Shown: positions 9,775-19,011, counted from the stretch's first letter. The stretch is 64,000 nucleotides of DNA from Streptomyces hyaluromycini (GCF_002217755.1 NZ_BCFL01000016.1:62001-126000), one strand, 5' to 3'. A program made the numbers and translations. Notes: generated by a model from the letters alone, not told the origin.

Positions 9775-9952
9775 GCCACAGACTTCTCTCAGCCCGCACA
9801 AAGGTTCTCGAACCCGTGTGTCACCACCGCCCCAACCCTCCCACCTGGCGTGATGTGCGGGGCTGGGGCGGCCCCCGTCAGGCCGTGTGAAGAAGGTGTG
9901 CGAGGTGGATGACGGGACGCGATTCCGCCTGTCGCCGCACCGGCCCCTGCCG

Positions 9953-9967
9953 TAGGTTCTACCCAGA
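9953..9967 (+). promoter_or_regulatory. -10 element for a probable leaderless PAP2 transcript
   Basis: TAGGTT (9953-9958) is followed after eight bases by the ATG at 9967, with no Shine-Dalgarno sequence. This spacing fits a leaderless mRNA, which is common in Streptomyces. Confidence 0.45.
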
Positions 9968-10854
9968 TGAGAGATACACCCCGCCCACAGGGGACTGTGG
10001 GCGATTTCAGGCCGGGGCCTCCCCAGCTTCGACCTGGTCGTGCCCTCGCGCACACAACCGGGGCCTCCGGCTCCGGATCTCCTCACCGATCGGACGGTCG
10101 CCCGCCCCAAACCCCCCGGGGCGCGCGGCGTTCCGATCCGGACGGCCGCCTCGGAACCACCCCCCCTGTTCCGGGGCGGCCGACCTCCTTCCTTCGCTTT
10201 CCCCTCGTGGGACTCCTGGCGCTTCTGGGCCTGCCGGCCCTCCTCTTCGCGCTGATCACCTGGCAGGTCGTGGCCCATGGCCCGCTGCTCCGCATGGACA
10301 GCCGCCTGAGCAGCGCACTCGTCCACCCGGACCGGTTCTCCGAGCTCCTCTCCGACCTCGGGAACGCGCAGGTCGCGGTCCCGGTCCTGGTGCTCGTCAT
10401 CGGTTACGCCGCCCGGCGCGGCCGTGCCACCGGTACAGACCGCTGGTGGCTGCCGCCCGCGGCCGCCGCCGTCCTGATGGCCCTGGTCCCGGCGATCATC
10501 GTGCCGCTCAAGGACTGGACCGCCCGTCCGGGGACCCCGGCGGTGCCCCCGGCGGTCGGCTACTTCCCCTCCGGCCACACGGCGACGGCGGCGATCGCGT
10601 ACGGCTCGGCGACCCTGCTCCTCCTCCCCTGGCTCACGTCCGCCGCCGCCCGCCGGACCACCGTCGCCGGCTGCGCGGCCCTGGTCCTCGGCGTCTCCTA
10701 CGGCCTGGTCCGCCGCGGCTATCACTGGCCGCTGGACGTGGTGGCCAGCTGGTGCCTGGCCACCGTCCTGCTGACGTCACTGGGGCTGCTGCTCACCCGA
10801 AGTACGCGTCGAAGTTCTTCTGGAACTCCCAGTTCGAGAACCGGTCCCAGTTGA
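9967..10854 (+). CDS. PAP2-family membrane phosphatase
   Basis: 295 residues. After a Pro/Arg-rich N-terminus of about 80 residues come several membrane segments (LVGLLALLGLPALLFALITW first). The PAP2 signature is present as PLKDWTARPG, PSGHTATAAIAY and RRGYHWPLDVVASW, giving the Arg/His catalytic residues. Substrates are probably lipid phosphates or undecaprenyl pyrophosphate (family inference). The start is uncertain: the ATG at 9967 fits a leaderless transcript, but a downstream GTG near 10205 would remove the unusual N-terminus. Its 3' end overlaps the convergent chitinase gene by 62 bases. Confidence 0.8.
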   Translation: MRDTPRPQGTVGDFRPGPPQLRPGRALAHTTGASGSGSPHRSDGRPPQTPRGARRSDPDGRLGTTPPVPGRPTSFLRFPLVGLLALLGLPALLFALITWQVVAHGPLLRMDSRLSSALVHPDRFSELLSDLGNAQVAVPVLVLVIGYAARRGRATGTDRWWLPPAAAAVLMALVPAIIVPLKDWTARPGTPAVPPAVGYFPSGHTATAAIAYGSATLLLLPWLTSAAARRTTVAGCAALVLGVSYGLVRRGYHWPLDVVASWCLATVLLTSLGLLLTRSTRRSSSGTPSSRTGPS

Positions 10855-12595
10855 TCGACCAGGTCATCAGGCCGCGCAGGGACGGCCAGGTGCCGTGGGT
10901 GGCGTACGAGCCGCAGTTCGTCTTCTTCGTCAGGCAGTCCAGGGCCTTGGTGACCTCGGACGGGGCCACGTAGCCGTTGCCCGCGTTGGTCGACGCCGGC
11001 ATGCCGATGGCGATCTGGTCGGGGCGCAGGGGCGGGAAGACGTTGTTGGCGTCGCCCGCCACCGGGAAGCCGGTGAGCAGCATGTCGGTCATGGCGATGT
11101 GGAAGTCGGCGCCGCCCATGGAGTGGTACTGGTTGTCCAGGCCCATGATCGAGCCCGAGTTGTAGTCCTGGACGTGCAGCAGGGTCAGGTCGTCGCGGAG
11201 GGCGTAGATGACCGGGAGGTACGCGCCGCAGCGCGGGTCCTGGCCGCCGAACTTGCCGGTGCCGTAGAACTGGTAGCCCATCTGCACGAAGAAGGTCTCG
11301 GGCGCCATCGACAGCACGAACTTCGACCCGTACTTGGCCTTCAGCGTCTTCAGCGCGGAGATGAGGTTGACGATCACCGGGGTCGTCGGGTTCTTGAAGT
11401 CCGTGTCGCTCGCGTCCAGGGAGAGCGAGTGGCCCTCGAAGTCGATGTCGAGACCGTCGAGGCCGTAGGTGTCGATGATGTTCGAGACGGAGGAGACGAA
11501 GGTGTCCCGCGCGGCCGCGGTGGTCAACTGCACCTGGCCGTTGGCACCGCCGATCGATATCAGCACCTTCTTGCCGGCCGCCTGCTTGGCCTTGATCGCC
11601 GCCTTGAAGTCGGCGTCGGATTCGACGTTCGCGCACTCGGTGACCGGGCAGCGGTTGAAGCGGATGTCCCCGGAGGTGGCCGAGGTCGGTTCGCCGAAGG
11701 CCAGGTCGATGACGTCCCAGCTGTCGGGGACGTCGGCGAGCCGGGTGTAGCCGGAGCCGTTGGCGAAGGAGGAGTGGAGGTAGCCCACGAGGGCGTGCGT
11801 GGGCAGGCCGGTGGAGCCGCCGGAGGAACCGGCGGTCGTGGTGGCCGTCACCGCGGCCGACTTCGCGGACTCGCCGGCGTCGTTCACGGCGGTGACCTGG
11901 AAGCTGTACGCCGTCGACGGGGACAGCCCGGTCACGGTGGCCGAAGTACCGGTGGCCGTCTGGACCTTGGTCCCGTCCCGGTAGACCGCGTAGCTCGTGG
12001 CGCCGGTGGCCGCCATCCAGGAGAGGGCCACGCTGGAGGAGGTGACCGTGCCGGCGGTGAGGCCGGTGGGCGCGGCCGGCGGCTGGCCCGCGGAGGCGCC
12101 CGGTCCGACCAGCGACACGTCGTCGGCGTAGTAGGCGCCGGTGCCGTACCAGCCGTGGGTGTAGATCGTGACCTTGGACGTCGAGGCGCCGGTGGTGAAG
12201 GTGGTCGTGAGTTTCTGCCAGTCGGGGGCGGACTGGGTCCAGGTGGAGACGTCGGTGGTGCCGGTGCCGCTCGCGCCGAGGTAGACGTAGGAGCCGCGGA
12301 CGTAGCCGGACAGGGTGTACTGCGAGCTCGGCTTGACGGTCACGGTCTGCGCGCACTGGGCGTTGTCACTGCCGGCCGGGGTCGCCTGCAGCGCGGAAGC
12401 CCCGCTGTGCACGGGTGAGTTGACCGTCGTACCGCTGCCCGCCGTGCAGGTCCAGCCGGAGAGGCCGGATTCGAATCCGCCGTTGACGGCGAGGTCCGCG
12501 TCGGCCGCACGGGCGGCCGACGAGAGCGCGGTGATACCGGGTACGGCCAACAGCAGGGCCGTGAGCATGGTGAGAACAGGTCTCGCGCGAACCAC
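10793..12595 (-). CDS. Secreted GH18 chitinase with carbohydrate-binding and Fn3 domains
   Basis: Endo-hydrolysis of chitin outside the cell. 600 residues. A Sec signal peptide ends near residue 30 (AARAAD). A family-16-like carbohydrate-binding module spans about 32-165, a fibronectin III domain about 172-258, and the GH18 barrel the rest. The GH18 signature DGLDIDFEG is intact with acid Glu387. The promoter region carries a DasR-type operator (12643-12656), tying the gene to N-acetylglucosamine control. The family and operator resemble chitinases of the S. coelicolor DasR regulon, probably chiB, though I do not assign the symbol. The 3' end overlaps the PAP2 gene, so opposing transcription may interfere. 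Confidence 0.95.
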   Translation of the reverse strand: MVRARPVLTMLTALLLAVPGITALSSAARAADADLAVNGGFESGLSGWTCTAGSGTTVNSPVHSGASALQATPAGSDNAQCAQTVTVKPSSQYTLSGYVRGSYVYLGASGTGTTDVSTWTQSAPDWQKLTTTFTTGASTSKVTIYTHGWYGTGAYYADDVSLVGPGASAGQPPAAPTGLTAGTVTSSSVALSWMAATGATSYAVYRDGTKVQTATGTSATVTGLSPSTAYSFQVTAVNDAGESAKSAAVTATTTAGSSGGSTGLPTHALVGYLHSSFANGSGYTRLADVPDSWDVIDLAFGEPTSATSGDIRFNRCPVTECANVESDADFKAAIKAKQAAGKKVLISIGGANGQVQLTTAAARDTFVSSVSNIIDTYGLDGLDIDFEGHSLSLDASDTDFKNPTTPVIVNLISALKTLKAKYGSKFVLSMAPETFFVQMGYQFYGTGKFGGQDPRCGAYLPVIYALRDDLTLLHVQDYNSGSIMGLDNQYHSMGGADFHIAMTDMLLTGFPVAGDANNVFPPLRPDQIAIGMPASTNAGNGYVAPSEVTKALDCLTKKTNCGSYATHGTWPSLRGLMTWSINWDRFSNWEFQKNFDAYFG

Positions 12596-12642
12596 AAGTG
12601 CCTCCGGTGGTGGGGGAATTGGAGGTGGGGTGCGCGCTCAAT

Positions 12643-12668
12643 TTGGTCCAGACCAATTCGCTTGTCAA
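12643..12668 (-). promoter_or_regulatory. Chitinase promoter with DasR-responsive element (dre)
   Basis: On the - strand TTGACA (12668-12663) and an AAATTG -10 are 18 bases apart. The spacer holds TTGGTCTGGACCAA (12643-12656), a near-palindrome matching the dre consensus ACTGGTCTAGACCACT. Occupancy by DasR would block RNA polymerase directly. Confidence 0.8.
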
Positions 12669-12701
12669 GACCTACGGTCCCTTGTGACCGCCCTCAGCAC
12701 A

Positions 12702-12770
12702 GCGCCCCGCCAGGGGCGCGGGGAACTGCGCGACCAGCCACGACGAACCCGCAGCCGACCGACAACCGAT
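12702..12770. repeat. Dispersed intergenic repeat, type 2 copy
   Basis: Starts with a GCGCCCC/GGGGCGC hairpin (12702-12719), followed by GGGGAACTGCGCGACCAGCC. The same block recurs at 32452-32530. It lies beyond the 3' end of the - strand gene 12784-13227 and may act as its terminator. Confidence 0.7.
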
Positions 12771-12783
12771 GCGCGAACGGCAC

Positions 12784-13227
12784 CTAGTCATCGGCCAAGC
12801 CGGCGGCAGCCTCGTGCATCGCCAGCTCCAGCAGCCCCGGATCCGTCAGCGTCCCCGACCCGTCCGGCGCCACCAGCCACCGCACCCCCTGCGTCGACCG
12901 CCCGGGATACGGCACGACGATCCAGGTTCCGGCCCCCGCCGTGCGGATCCCCGTGCCGAGCCACCGGGCGGCCGTGCCGGGCGGCACGAAGAAGCCCACC
13001 CGGCTGTCCCCGAAGTCGACCAGGACGGGCCCCGGTTGGTCGAGGACGCGGGTGAGCACGTCGAGGGTCGGATAGCCGAGCTCGCCCGGCAGGATCAGTA
13101 CGTCCCAGGCCCTGCCGGCGGGCAGCAGCGCGATCCCCAGCGGGTTGCGCTCCCATTCCCAGCGGCAGGCCTCGGGATCCGGTGCGACGGATGCCAGCCA
13201 TTCGACCGCCGTCTCCGCCCCAGTCAT
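12784..13227 (-). CDS. Hypothetical protein, last gene of the polyamine cluster
   Basis: 147 residues, soluble, no signal peptide. The sequence has GRAWDVLILPGELGYPTL and GTWIVVPYPGR blocks that are conserved in Streptomyces proteins sometimes labelled bifunctional DNA primase/polymerase-like. That label is weak and no catalytic residues were recognised. The ATG at 13227 follows GGGAGGT by 6 bases. The upstream leader can fold so that this ribosome site is paired (13231-13291), suggesting control at translation. It lies 127 bases after the oxidoreductase on the same strand. Confidence 0.65.
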   Translation of the reverse strand: MTGAETAVEWLASVAPDPEACRWEWERNPLGIALLPAGRAWDVLILPGELGYPTLDVLTRVLDQPGPVLVDFGDSRVGFFVPPGTAARWLGTGIRTAGAGTWIVVPYPGRSTQGVRWLVAPDGSGTLTDPGLLELAMHEAAAGLADD

Positions 13228-13230
13228 CAG

Positions 13231-13291
13231 AAGACCTCCCCATCTCACTCGTCGACGCGGGCGTCGCGTCACGGGGAGAGAGGGAGGTCTT
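13231..13291 (-). promoter_or_regulatory. Leader inverted repeat that pairs the ribosome binding site
   Basis: AAGACCTCCC (13231-13240 on the + strand) and GGGAGGTCTT (13282-13291) are perfect inverted repeats. In - strand RNA the arm next to the gene at 12784-13227 contains its Shine-Dalgarno GGGAGGT. A smaller hairpin, CGACGC-GG-GCGTCG, sits between them at 13253-13266. Confidence 0.5.
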
Positions 13292-13354
13292 CCGGGGGCA
13301 TTACGCGGGTTTCAGCACCGTACCGAAGTGAGCTGGATCACACGCCAAACCGGA

Positions 13355-14782
13355 TCAGCTGTCGAAGCCGAGACCCAGCCGGTCCATCGCCCTGAGCCAC
13401 AGGTTGCGGCGGCCGCCGTGGGCGTCGGCGCGGGCCAGGGACCACTTGGTGAGGGCGATGCCCGTCCAGGCGAACGGCTCGGGCGGGAACGGCAGCGGCT
13501 TCTTGCGGACCATCTCCAGGCGGGTGCGCTCGGTCTCCTCCCCCGACAGCAGGTCCAGCATCACGTCGGCGCCGAAGCGGGTGGCACCGACGCCGAGGCC
13601 GGTGTAGCCCGCCGCGTACGCCACCTTCCCCTGGTGCGCGGTGCCGAAGAACGCCGAGAAGCGGGAGCAGGTGTCGATCGCGCCGCCCCAGGCGTGCGTG
13701 AAGCGGGCGCCCTCCAGCTGCGGGAAGCAGGTGAAGAAGTGCTCGGCGAGCTTGGCGTAGGTCTCCGGGCGGTCGTCGTACTCGCGGCGCACCCGGCCGC
13801 CGTAGTGGTGGATGGCGTCGTAGCCGCCCCACAGGATGCGGTTGTCGGCGGACAGCCGGAAGTAGTGGAACTGGTTGGCGGAGTCGCCGAGGCCCTGCCG
13901 GTTCTTCCAGCCGATCGCGCCGAGCTGCTCGGCGGTGAGCGGCTCGGTCATCAGGGCGTAGTCGTAGACCGGGACGGTGTAGGCGCGGACCCGCTTGACC
14001 AGGCTCGGGAAGATGTTGGTGGCGAGCGCGACCTGCCGGGCGCGGACCGCCCCGTACGGGGTGCGTACGGCCATGCCGGCGCCGTAGGCCTTCAGGGCGA
14101 GGGCGGGAGTGTGCTCGTACACCCGCACGCCCAGCGCGAGGCAGGCCTGCTTGAGGCCCCAGGCGAGCTTGGCCGGGTTGAGCATGGCCACGCCCCGGCG
14201 GTCCCACAGGCCCGCCTCGAAGGTCGGCGAGTTCACCTGTGCGCGCACCGCGTCGGCGTCGAGGAACTCCAGGTCGTCCGCGAGGCCCCGCTGCTCCAGC
14301 TCCTTGTGCCAGTCGCGCAGTTCCCACGCCTGGTAGGTCTCGGTCGCGACATCGATCTCGCCGGTGCGCTCGAACTCGCAGTCGATGCCGTGCCGGGCGA
14401 CGGCGGCCTCGATCTCGTCGAGGTTGCGCCGGCCCAGCTCCTCAAGGCGGTGGATCTCCTCGGGCCAGCGGGCGAGGCCGTTGGGCAGCCCGTGGGTGAG
14501 GGACGCGGCGCAGAAGCCGCCGTTGCGGCCCGAGGCGGCCCAGCCCACCTCGTGGCCTTCCAGCAGGACCACATCGCGCCCGGGATCGCGCTCCTTGGCG
14601 TTGAGCGCGGTCCACAGTCCGCTGTAGCCGCCGCCGACGACCAGCAGGTCGCAGGTGTCGGCGCCGGTCAGCGCGGGCTCGGGGTGGGGCTTGCCGGGGT
14701 CTTCCAGCCAGTACGGGACCGGCTGTGCTTCGGAGAGAGACTTGGTCCAATCTGCCTGACGGCTCATGGCGCTCGGGGCCAT
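13355..14782 (-). CDS. FAD-dependent amine oxidoreductase, PuuB-like
   Basis: 475 residues, D-amino-acid oxidase fold. The dinucleotide motif VVGGGYSGLW lies at about residues 47-58, and GRNGGFC near 90 is the usual PuuB/DadA-type second FAD contact. The family oxidises gamma-glutamylputrescine or related amines to aldehydes with H2O2 release. Its place in the operon, after polyamine ABC transporter genes and with an aminobutyraldehyde dehydrogenase at the operon head, supports a polyamine substrate. The ATG at 14782 follows GGGAG by 8 bases. It starts 39 bases after the PotC-like gene ends. Confidence 0.85.
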   Translation of the reverse strand: MAPSAMSRQADWTKSLSEAQPVPYWLEDPGKPHPEPALTGADTCDLLVVGGGYSGLWTALNAKERDPGRDVVLLEGHEVGWAASGRNGGFCAASLTHGLPNGLARWPEEIHRLEELGRRNLDEIEAAVARHGIDCEFERTGEIDVATETYQAWELRDWHKELEQRGLADDLEFLDADAVRAQVNSPTFEAGLWDRRGVAMLNPAKLAWGLKQACLALGVRVYEHTPALALKAYGAGMAVRTPYGAVRARQVALATNIFPSLVKRVRAYTVPVYDYALMTEPLTAEQLGAIGWKNRQGLGDSANQFHYFRLSADNRILWGGYDAIHHYGGRVRREYDDRPETYAKLAEHFFTCFPQLEGARFTHAWGGAIDTCSRFSAFFGTAHQGKVAYAAGYTGLGVGATRFGADVMLDLLSGEETERTRLEMVRKKPLPFPPEPFAWTGIALTKWSLARADAHGGRRNLWLRAMDRLGLGFDS

Positions 14783-14821
14783 GATTTCAACTCCCTACAG
14801 AGTCAATTAGGGGTTATGCGG

Positions 14822-15622
14822 TTATGCCTTTTGCCTGTTGCGGCGGTTGTTGATGAGCATCGAGGCCAGGACGAACAGTACGGCGACCAGGAACATGGCC
14901 GTACCGATGACATTGATCTGGACGGGCGTGCCGCGCTGTGCCGAACCCCAGACGAACATGGGGAAGGTGACGGTGGAGCCCGCGTTGAAATTGGTGATGA
15001 TGAAATCGTCGAAGGAGAGGGCGAAGGAGAGCAGTGCGCCCGCCGCGATTCCGGGGGCCGCGATGGGGAGGGTGACCCTGACGAACGTCTGCACCGGTCC
15101 GGCGTAGAGGTCCCGGGCCGCCTCCTCCAGGCGCGGGTCCATCGACATCACGCGCGCCTTGACCGCGGTGACGACGAAGCTGAGGCAGAACATGATGTGG
15201 GCGATGAGGATGGTGTAGAAGCCCAGCTGGGCGCCCATGTTGAGGAACAGGGTGAGCAGCGAGGCCGCCATGACGACCTCGGGCATCGCCATCGGCAGGA
15301 AGATCAGCGAGTTCACGGCGCCGCGGGCCCGGAACCGGTAGCGGACCAGCGCGAAGGCGATCATCGTGCCGAGCACGGTGGCGCCGATCGTCGCCAGGGT
15401 GGCGATCCGGAGGCTGATGGAGAGCGAGCCGCACATGTCGGCGACCCCGCACGGCTGCTTCCAGGCGTCGAGCGAGAACTGCTGCCATTCGTAGTTGAAG
15501 CGCCCCTTCGGTTTGTTGAAGGAGAACACCGTGACGATGACGTTCGGAAGGAGGAGATATCCGAGGGTCAGCAGTCCCGCGATGACGACGAGACGTTTCT
15601 TGAGCCAGTTGACGAAGGGCAT
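14822..15622 (-). CDS. potC: Polyamine ABC transporter permease, PotC type
   Basis: 266 residues with about six membrane segments. The EAA loop (EEAARDLYAGPVQTFVRVTLP) that docks on the ATPase is near residues 163-184. Subfamily and gene order (PotD-PotA-PotB-PotC) indicate spermidine/putrescine import. The start codon abuts the stop codon of the preceding permease gene (TAA then ATG), so translation is probably coupled. Confidence 0.92.
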   Translation of the reverse strand: MPFVNWLKKRLVVIAGLLTLGYLLLPNVIVTVFSFNKPKGRFNYEWQQFSLDAWKQPCGVADMCGSLSISLRIATLATIGATVLGTMIAFALVRYRFRARGAVNSLIFLPMAMPEVVMAASLLTLFLNMGAQLGFYTILIAHIMFCLSFVVTAVKARVMSMDPRLEEAARDLYAGPVQTFVRVTLPIAAPGIAAGALLSFALSFDDFIITNFNAGSTVTFPMFVWGSAQRGTPVQINVIGTAMFLVAVLFVLASMLINNRRNRQKA

Positions 15623-16555
15623 TTAGACCAAGTCCTCCGTCCCGGACCGGCGAATGTAGATGGTGACCATGGCGAGGATCGCGGCCATGAGGATGAAGGA
15701 GAGCGCGGCCGCTGTCGGGTAGTCGAGAATCCGCAGGAACTGCGTCTGGATCACGTTTCCGATCATGCGGGTGTCGGTCGAGCCGAGGAGTTCGGCGTTG
15801 ACGTAGTCACCGGCCGCCGGGATGAAGGTCAGCAGCGTGCCGGAGACCACGCCCGGCATCGACAGCGGGAAGGTGACCTTCCGGAACGTCGTCCACGGCT
15901 TGGCGTACAGGTCGCCGGCCGCCTCGTGCAGCCGTCCGTCGATCCGCTCCAGCGAGGTGTAGAGCGGCAGGATCATGAACGGCAGGAAGTTGTACGTCAG
16001 ACCGCAGACGACGGCGAGCGGCGTGGCCAGCACCCGGTCGCCGGCCGTCCAGCCGAGGAAGTCGGTGACGCTCAGGATGTGCAGCGAGTTCAGGACGTGC
16101 ACGACCGGGCCGTTGTCGGCGAGGATCGTCTTCCAGGCCAGGGTGCGGATCAGGAAGCTGGTGAAGAACGGCGCGATCACCAGGATCATGATCAGGTTCC
16201 GCCAGCGGCCGGCGCGGAAGGCGATGAGATACGCCAGCGGGTAGCCGAGCAGCAGGCACAGCACGGTCGCGGCGGCCGCGTAGAAGACGGACCTGAGGAA
16301 CTGCGGCCAGTACTCGCTCAGCGCGTCCCAGTAGGTCACGAAGTGCCAGGTGACCTTGTAGCCCTCTTCCAGGGAGCCCGTCTGGATCGACGTGGACCCC
16401 TGGTAGATCATCGGCAGGGCGAAGAAGACGACCAGCCAGAGGATGCCGGGCAGCAGCAGCCAGTAGGGGGTCCACTTGCCTCGCTTGCGCGGGGCCTTCT
16501 TCGTCTCGGGTTCGGCGGCCGCCAGCGGCGGGGGCGCCTCGGAGAGCGTGGCCAT
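15623..16555 (-). CDS. potB: Polyamine ABC transporter permease, PotB type
   Basis: 310 residues. A charged N-terminus of about 30 residues precedes six membrane helices (YWLLLPGILWLVVFFALPM first). The EAA loop HEAAGDLYAKPWTTFRKVTFP is present. The ATG at 16555 overlaps the TGA of the ATPase gene by one base (TGATG), showing coupling; longer upstream readings of this frame lie inside the ATPase gene and are not real. Confidence 0.92.
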   Translation of the reverse strand: MATLSEAPPPLAAAEPETKKAPRKRGKWTPYWLLLPGILWLVVFFALPMIYQGSTSIQTGSLEEGYKVTWHFVTYWDALSEYWPQFLRSVFYAAAATVLCLLLGYPLAYLIAFRAGRWRNLIMILVIAPFFTSFLIRTLAWKTILADNGPVVHVLNSLHILSVTDFLGWTAGDRVLATPLAVVCGLTYNFLPFMILPLYTSLERIDGRLHEAAGDLYAKPWTTFRKVTFPLSMPGVVSGTLLTFIPAAGDYVNAELLGSTDTRMIGNVIQTQFLRILDYPTAAALSFILMAAILAMVTIYIRRSGTEDLV

Positions 16556-17718
16556 CAGGCGGCCTCCTCCTCGGTGCCGGCGGAGCCCACTGTCCCAGCA
16601 AGCAGGGACTGCGCGGCGTCGAGGCCGAAGGTATGGGCCGGGCTCCAGTGCAGGACGACGTCGGCACCGGGCACCAGCCGCCCGTCGCGCTCGATGTTCT
16701 GCACGTACACCGCGAATTCGTCGCAGACCGGGCTGTCGATGACGTACTGAGTGGAGACGCCGATGAAGCTGGCGTCGGCGACCTTGCCGGTGATGCGGTT
16801 GCGGCCCTCGGGGATGGAGCCCGCGTCGTCCGCGTGCGTGAGGGAGATCTTCTCGGGCCGGACCCCGACCAGCACCTTGCCGCCGGTCGTGGTCGGCGCC
16901 GAACATCGCGCCTCGGGCAGCACCAGCTTCCCGCCGCCGGCCTTCAGGATGATGTCGTCGCCGTTCTTCGTGTCGACCTCGGCCTCGATGAGGTTCGAGG
17001 TGCCGAGGAAGTTGGCGACGAAGGTGGTGTTCGGGTTCTCGTAGAGGTCGGCCGGGGAACCGAGCTGCTCCACGCGCCCCGCGTTCATCACGGCGACCGT
17101 GTCGGCCATGGTCATGGCCTCCTCCTGGTCGTGCGTGACGTGCACGAAGGTGATGCCGACCTCGGTCTGGATCCGCTTGAGCTCCAGCTGCATCTGACGG
17201 CGCAGCTTGAGGTCGAGGGCGCCGAGCGGCTCGTCGAGGAGGAGCACCTTCGGGTGGTTGATGAGCGCGCGGGCCACGGCGACACGCTGCTGCTGGCCGC
17301 CGGAGAGCTGGTGCGGTTTCTTGCGCGCCTGCTCCTGCAGCTGCACCAGCTCCAGCATGTCCTCCACCTGCTTCTTCACGCTCTTGATGCCGCGCCGGCG
17401 CAGGCCGAAGGCGACGTTCTCGAAGATGTCGAGGTGCGGGAAGAGGGCGTACGACTGGAAGACCGTGTTCACCGGCCTCTTGTACGGCGGCAGATGGGTC
17501 ACGTCCTGGTCGCCGAGATGCACGGTGCCGCTGGTCGGCTCCTCCAGCCCCGCGATCATCCGCAGGGTGGTGGTCTTGCCGCAGCCGGAGGCACCGAGGA
17601 GGGCGAAGAAGGAACCCTGCGGCACCGTCAGGTCCATCGGGTGTACGGCGGTGAAGCCGTTGTCGTAGGTCTTGCCGATGCCGGTGAGGCGGACGTCGCC
17701 GCTGTTGTCTGTCGTCAT
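16555..17718 (-). CDS. potA: Polyamine ABC transporter ATPase, PotA type
   Basis: Energises polyamine import. About 387 residues. Walker [12 protein letters not shown]-loop [12 protein letters not shown] signature [10 protein letters not shown], Walker [12 protein letters not shown] and the H-loop THDQEEAM are all intact. A C-terminal TOBE-type regulatory domain follows from about residue 245. Two starts are possible: GTG at 17727, overlapping the PotD stop as GTGA, or ATG at 17718, which is better spaced from AGGGG. I use 17718. Confidence 0.94.
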   Translation of the reverse strand: MTTDNSGDVRLTGIGKTYDNGFTAVHPMDLTVPQGSFFALLGASGCGKTTTLRMIAGLEEPTSGTVHLGDQDVTHLPPYKRPVNTVFQSYALFPHLDIFENVAFGLRRRGIKSVKKQVEDMLELVQLQEQARKKPHQLSGGQQQRVAVARALINHPKVLLLDEPLGALDLKLRRQMQLELKRIQTEVGITFVHVTHDQEEAMTMADTVAVMNAGRVEQLGSPADLYENPNTTFVANFLGTSNLIEAEVDTKNGDDIILKAGGGKLVLPEARCSAPTTTGGKVLVGVRPEKISLTHADDAGSIPEGRNRITGKVADASFIGVSTQYVIDSPVCDEFAVYVQNIERDGRLVPGADVVLHWSPAHTFGLDAAQSLLAGTVGSAGTEEEAA

Positions 17719-17723
17719 TCTCG

Positions 17724-18959
17724 TCACGCCCCTGTGAGCTTCGCGAACTTCTGCTGGTAGGCCGTCTCTTCCTTCGAGCTCAGCGAGCGGAAGGCGTGGG
17801 ATCTGGCCTGCATGGCCTTGTCGGGAACGATCAGCGGGTTGCTGGCCGCCGACTTGTCGATCTTGGCAAGGTACGGCTGCACGCCCGCGGCCGGACTCAC
17901 GTAGTTGATGTAGGCGGCGAGTTCGGCGGCCGGCTCAAGCTCGTAGTAGAAGTCCATGAGCCGCTCGGCGTTCGTCTTGTGACGCGCCTTGTTGGGGATC
18001 AGCATGTTGTCGGTCGACGTCATGTAGCCGCTGTCGGGGATGACATAGCCGACGTCCGGACTGTCGGCCTGGAGCTGGACGATGTCGCCGGCCCAGGCGA
18101 TACAGGCGGCGAAGTCGCCCTTGGAGAGGTCGGACGTGTAGTCGTTGCCGGTGAAACGGCGGATCTGGCCCTTGTCGACGGCCTTCTGGAGGCGGGCGAT
18201 GACGGCGTCGTAGTCGTCGTTTGTGAACTTCGCCGGGTCCTTGCCCATGTCGAGCATGGTCATGCCGATGCTGTCGCGCATCTCGGTCAGGAAGCCGACA
18301 CGGCCCTTGAGCTTGGGGTTGTCGAGCAGGTCGGAGACCGTCTTCACCTCGACGCCGTCGAGCGCCTTCTTGTTGTACGCGATGACGGTCGAGATGCCCT
18401 GCCAGGGGTACGAATAGGCGCGGCCCGGGTCCCAGTCGGGACTGCGGAACTGGTCCGACAGGTTGGCGAAGGCGTGCGGGAGGTTCGACGCGTCCAGTTT
18501 CTGGACGTAGCCGAGCCGGATCATGCGGGCGGCCAGCCAGTCGGTGAGGACGATCAGGTCACGGCCGGTGTCCTGGCCGGCGGCGAGCTGCGGCTGGATC
18601 TTGCCGAAGAACTCGTCGTTGTCGTTGATGTCCTCGGTGTACTTGACCGTGATGCCGGTCCGCTTGCGGAACGCGTCCAGCGTCGGATGGTTCTTCCCGC
18701 TGTCGTCGACGTCGATGTACTCGGGCCAGTTGGAGAAGTTGACGACCTTCTCCATGGCCGAGTGGTCGTCGGCGGAGACCCCGCCCTGGGACTTGCCGGC
18801 CGCGGGGATGCCGCATGCGCTCAGCGCCCCGGCACCGCCCACGGCGAGCGCGCCGCCCAGCAGCGACCGACGGGTCATGGCGGCCCGGCCATTACGGAGG
18901 CTGCGCCGCATGGCGGCCACTTCGACCGGTGTCAGGCGGTCGGGCTCGTACTGCGTCAT
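17724..18959 (-). CDS. potD: Polyamine-binding lipoprotein, PotD type
   Basis: Extracellular receptor for spermidine/putrescine. 411 residues. About 27 residues precede a Tat-like signal (MTRRSLLGGALAVGGAGA) with lipobox LSAC, so it is probably a Tat-exported lipoprotein. The mature part is a type-2 periplasmic-binding fold with conserved SNWPEYIDVDD, FTGNDYTSDL and AWAGDIVQLQAD blocks. A second, diverged PotD lies at 60449-61642. Confidence 0.92.
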   Translation of the reverse strand: MTQYEPDRLTPVEVAAMRRSLRNGRAAMTRRSLLGGALAVGGAGALSACGIPAAGKSQGGVSADDHSAMEKVVNFSNWPEYIDVDDSGKNHPTLDAFRKRTGITVKYTEDINDNDEFFGKIQPQLAAGQDTGRDLIVLTDWLAARMIRLGYVQKLDASNLPHAFANLSDQFRSPDWDPGRAYSYPWQGISTVIAYNKKALDGVEVKTVSDLLDNPKLKGRVGFLTEMRDSIGMTMLDMGKDPAKFTNDDYDAVIARLQKAVDKGQIRRFTGNDYTSDLSKGDFAACIAWAGDIVQLQADSPDVGYVIPDSGYMTSTDNMLIPNKARHKTNAERLMDFYYELEPAAELAAYINYVSPAAGVQPYLAKIDKSAASNPLIVPDKAMQARSHAFRSLSSKEETAYQQKFAKLTGA

Positions 18960-19011
18960 ACGCTTGATGCCCTTTCGGGAAGATGGCCGGGGTCAGCGGC
19001 CGGAGCTGTGA

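Noticed and set aside
13145..16750. 1201-codon + strand frame across the transporter genes
   Set aside because: It is antisense to four well-identified genes and encodes Arg/Gly/Asp/Glu/Val-rich sequence without domains.
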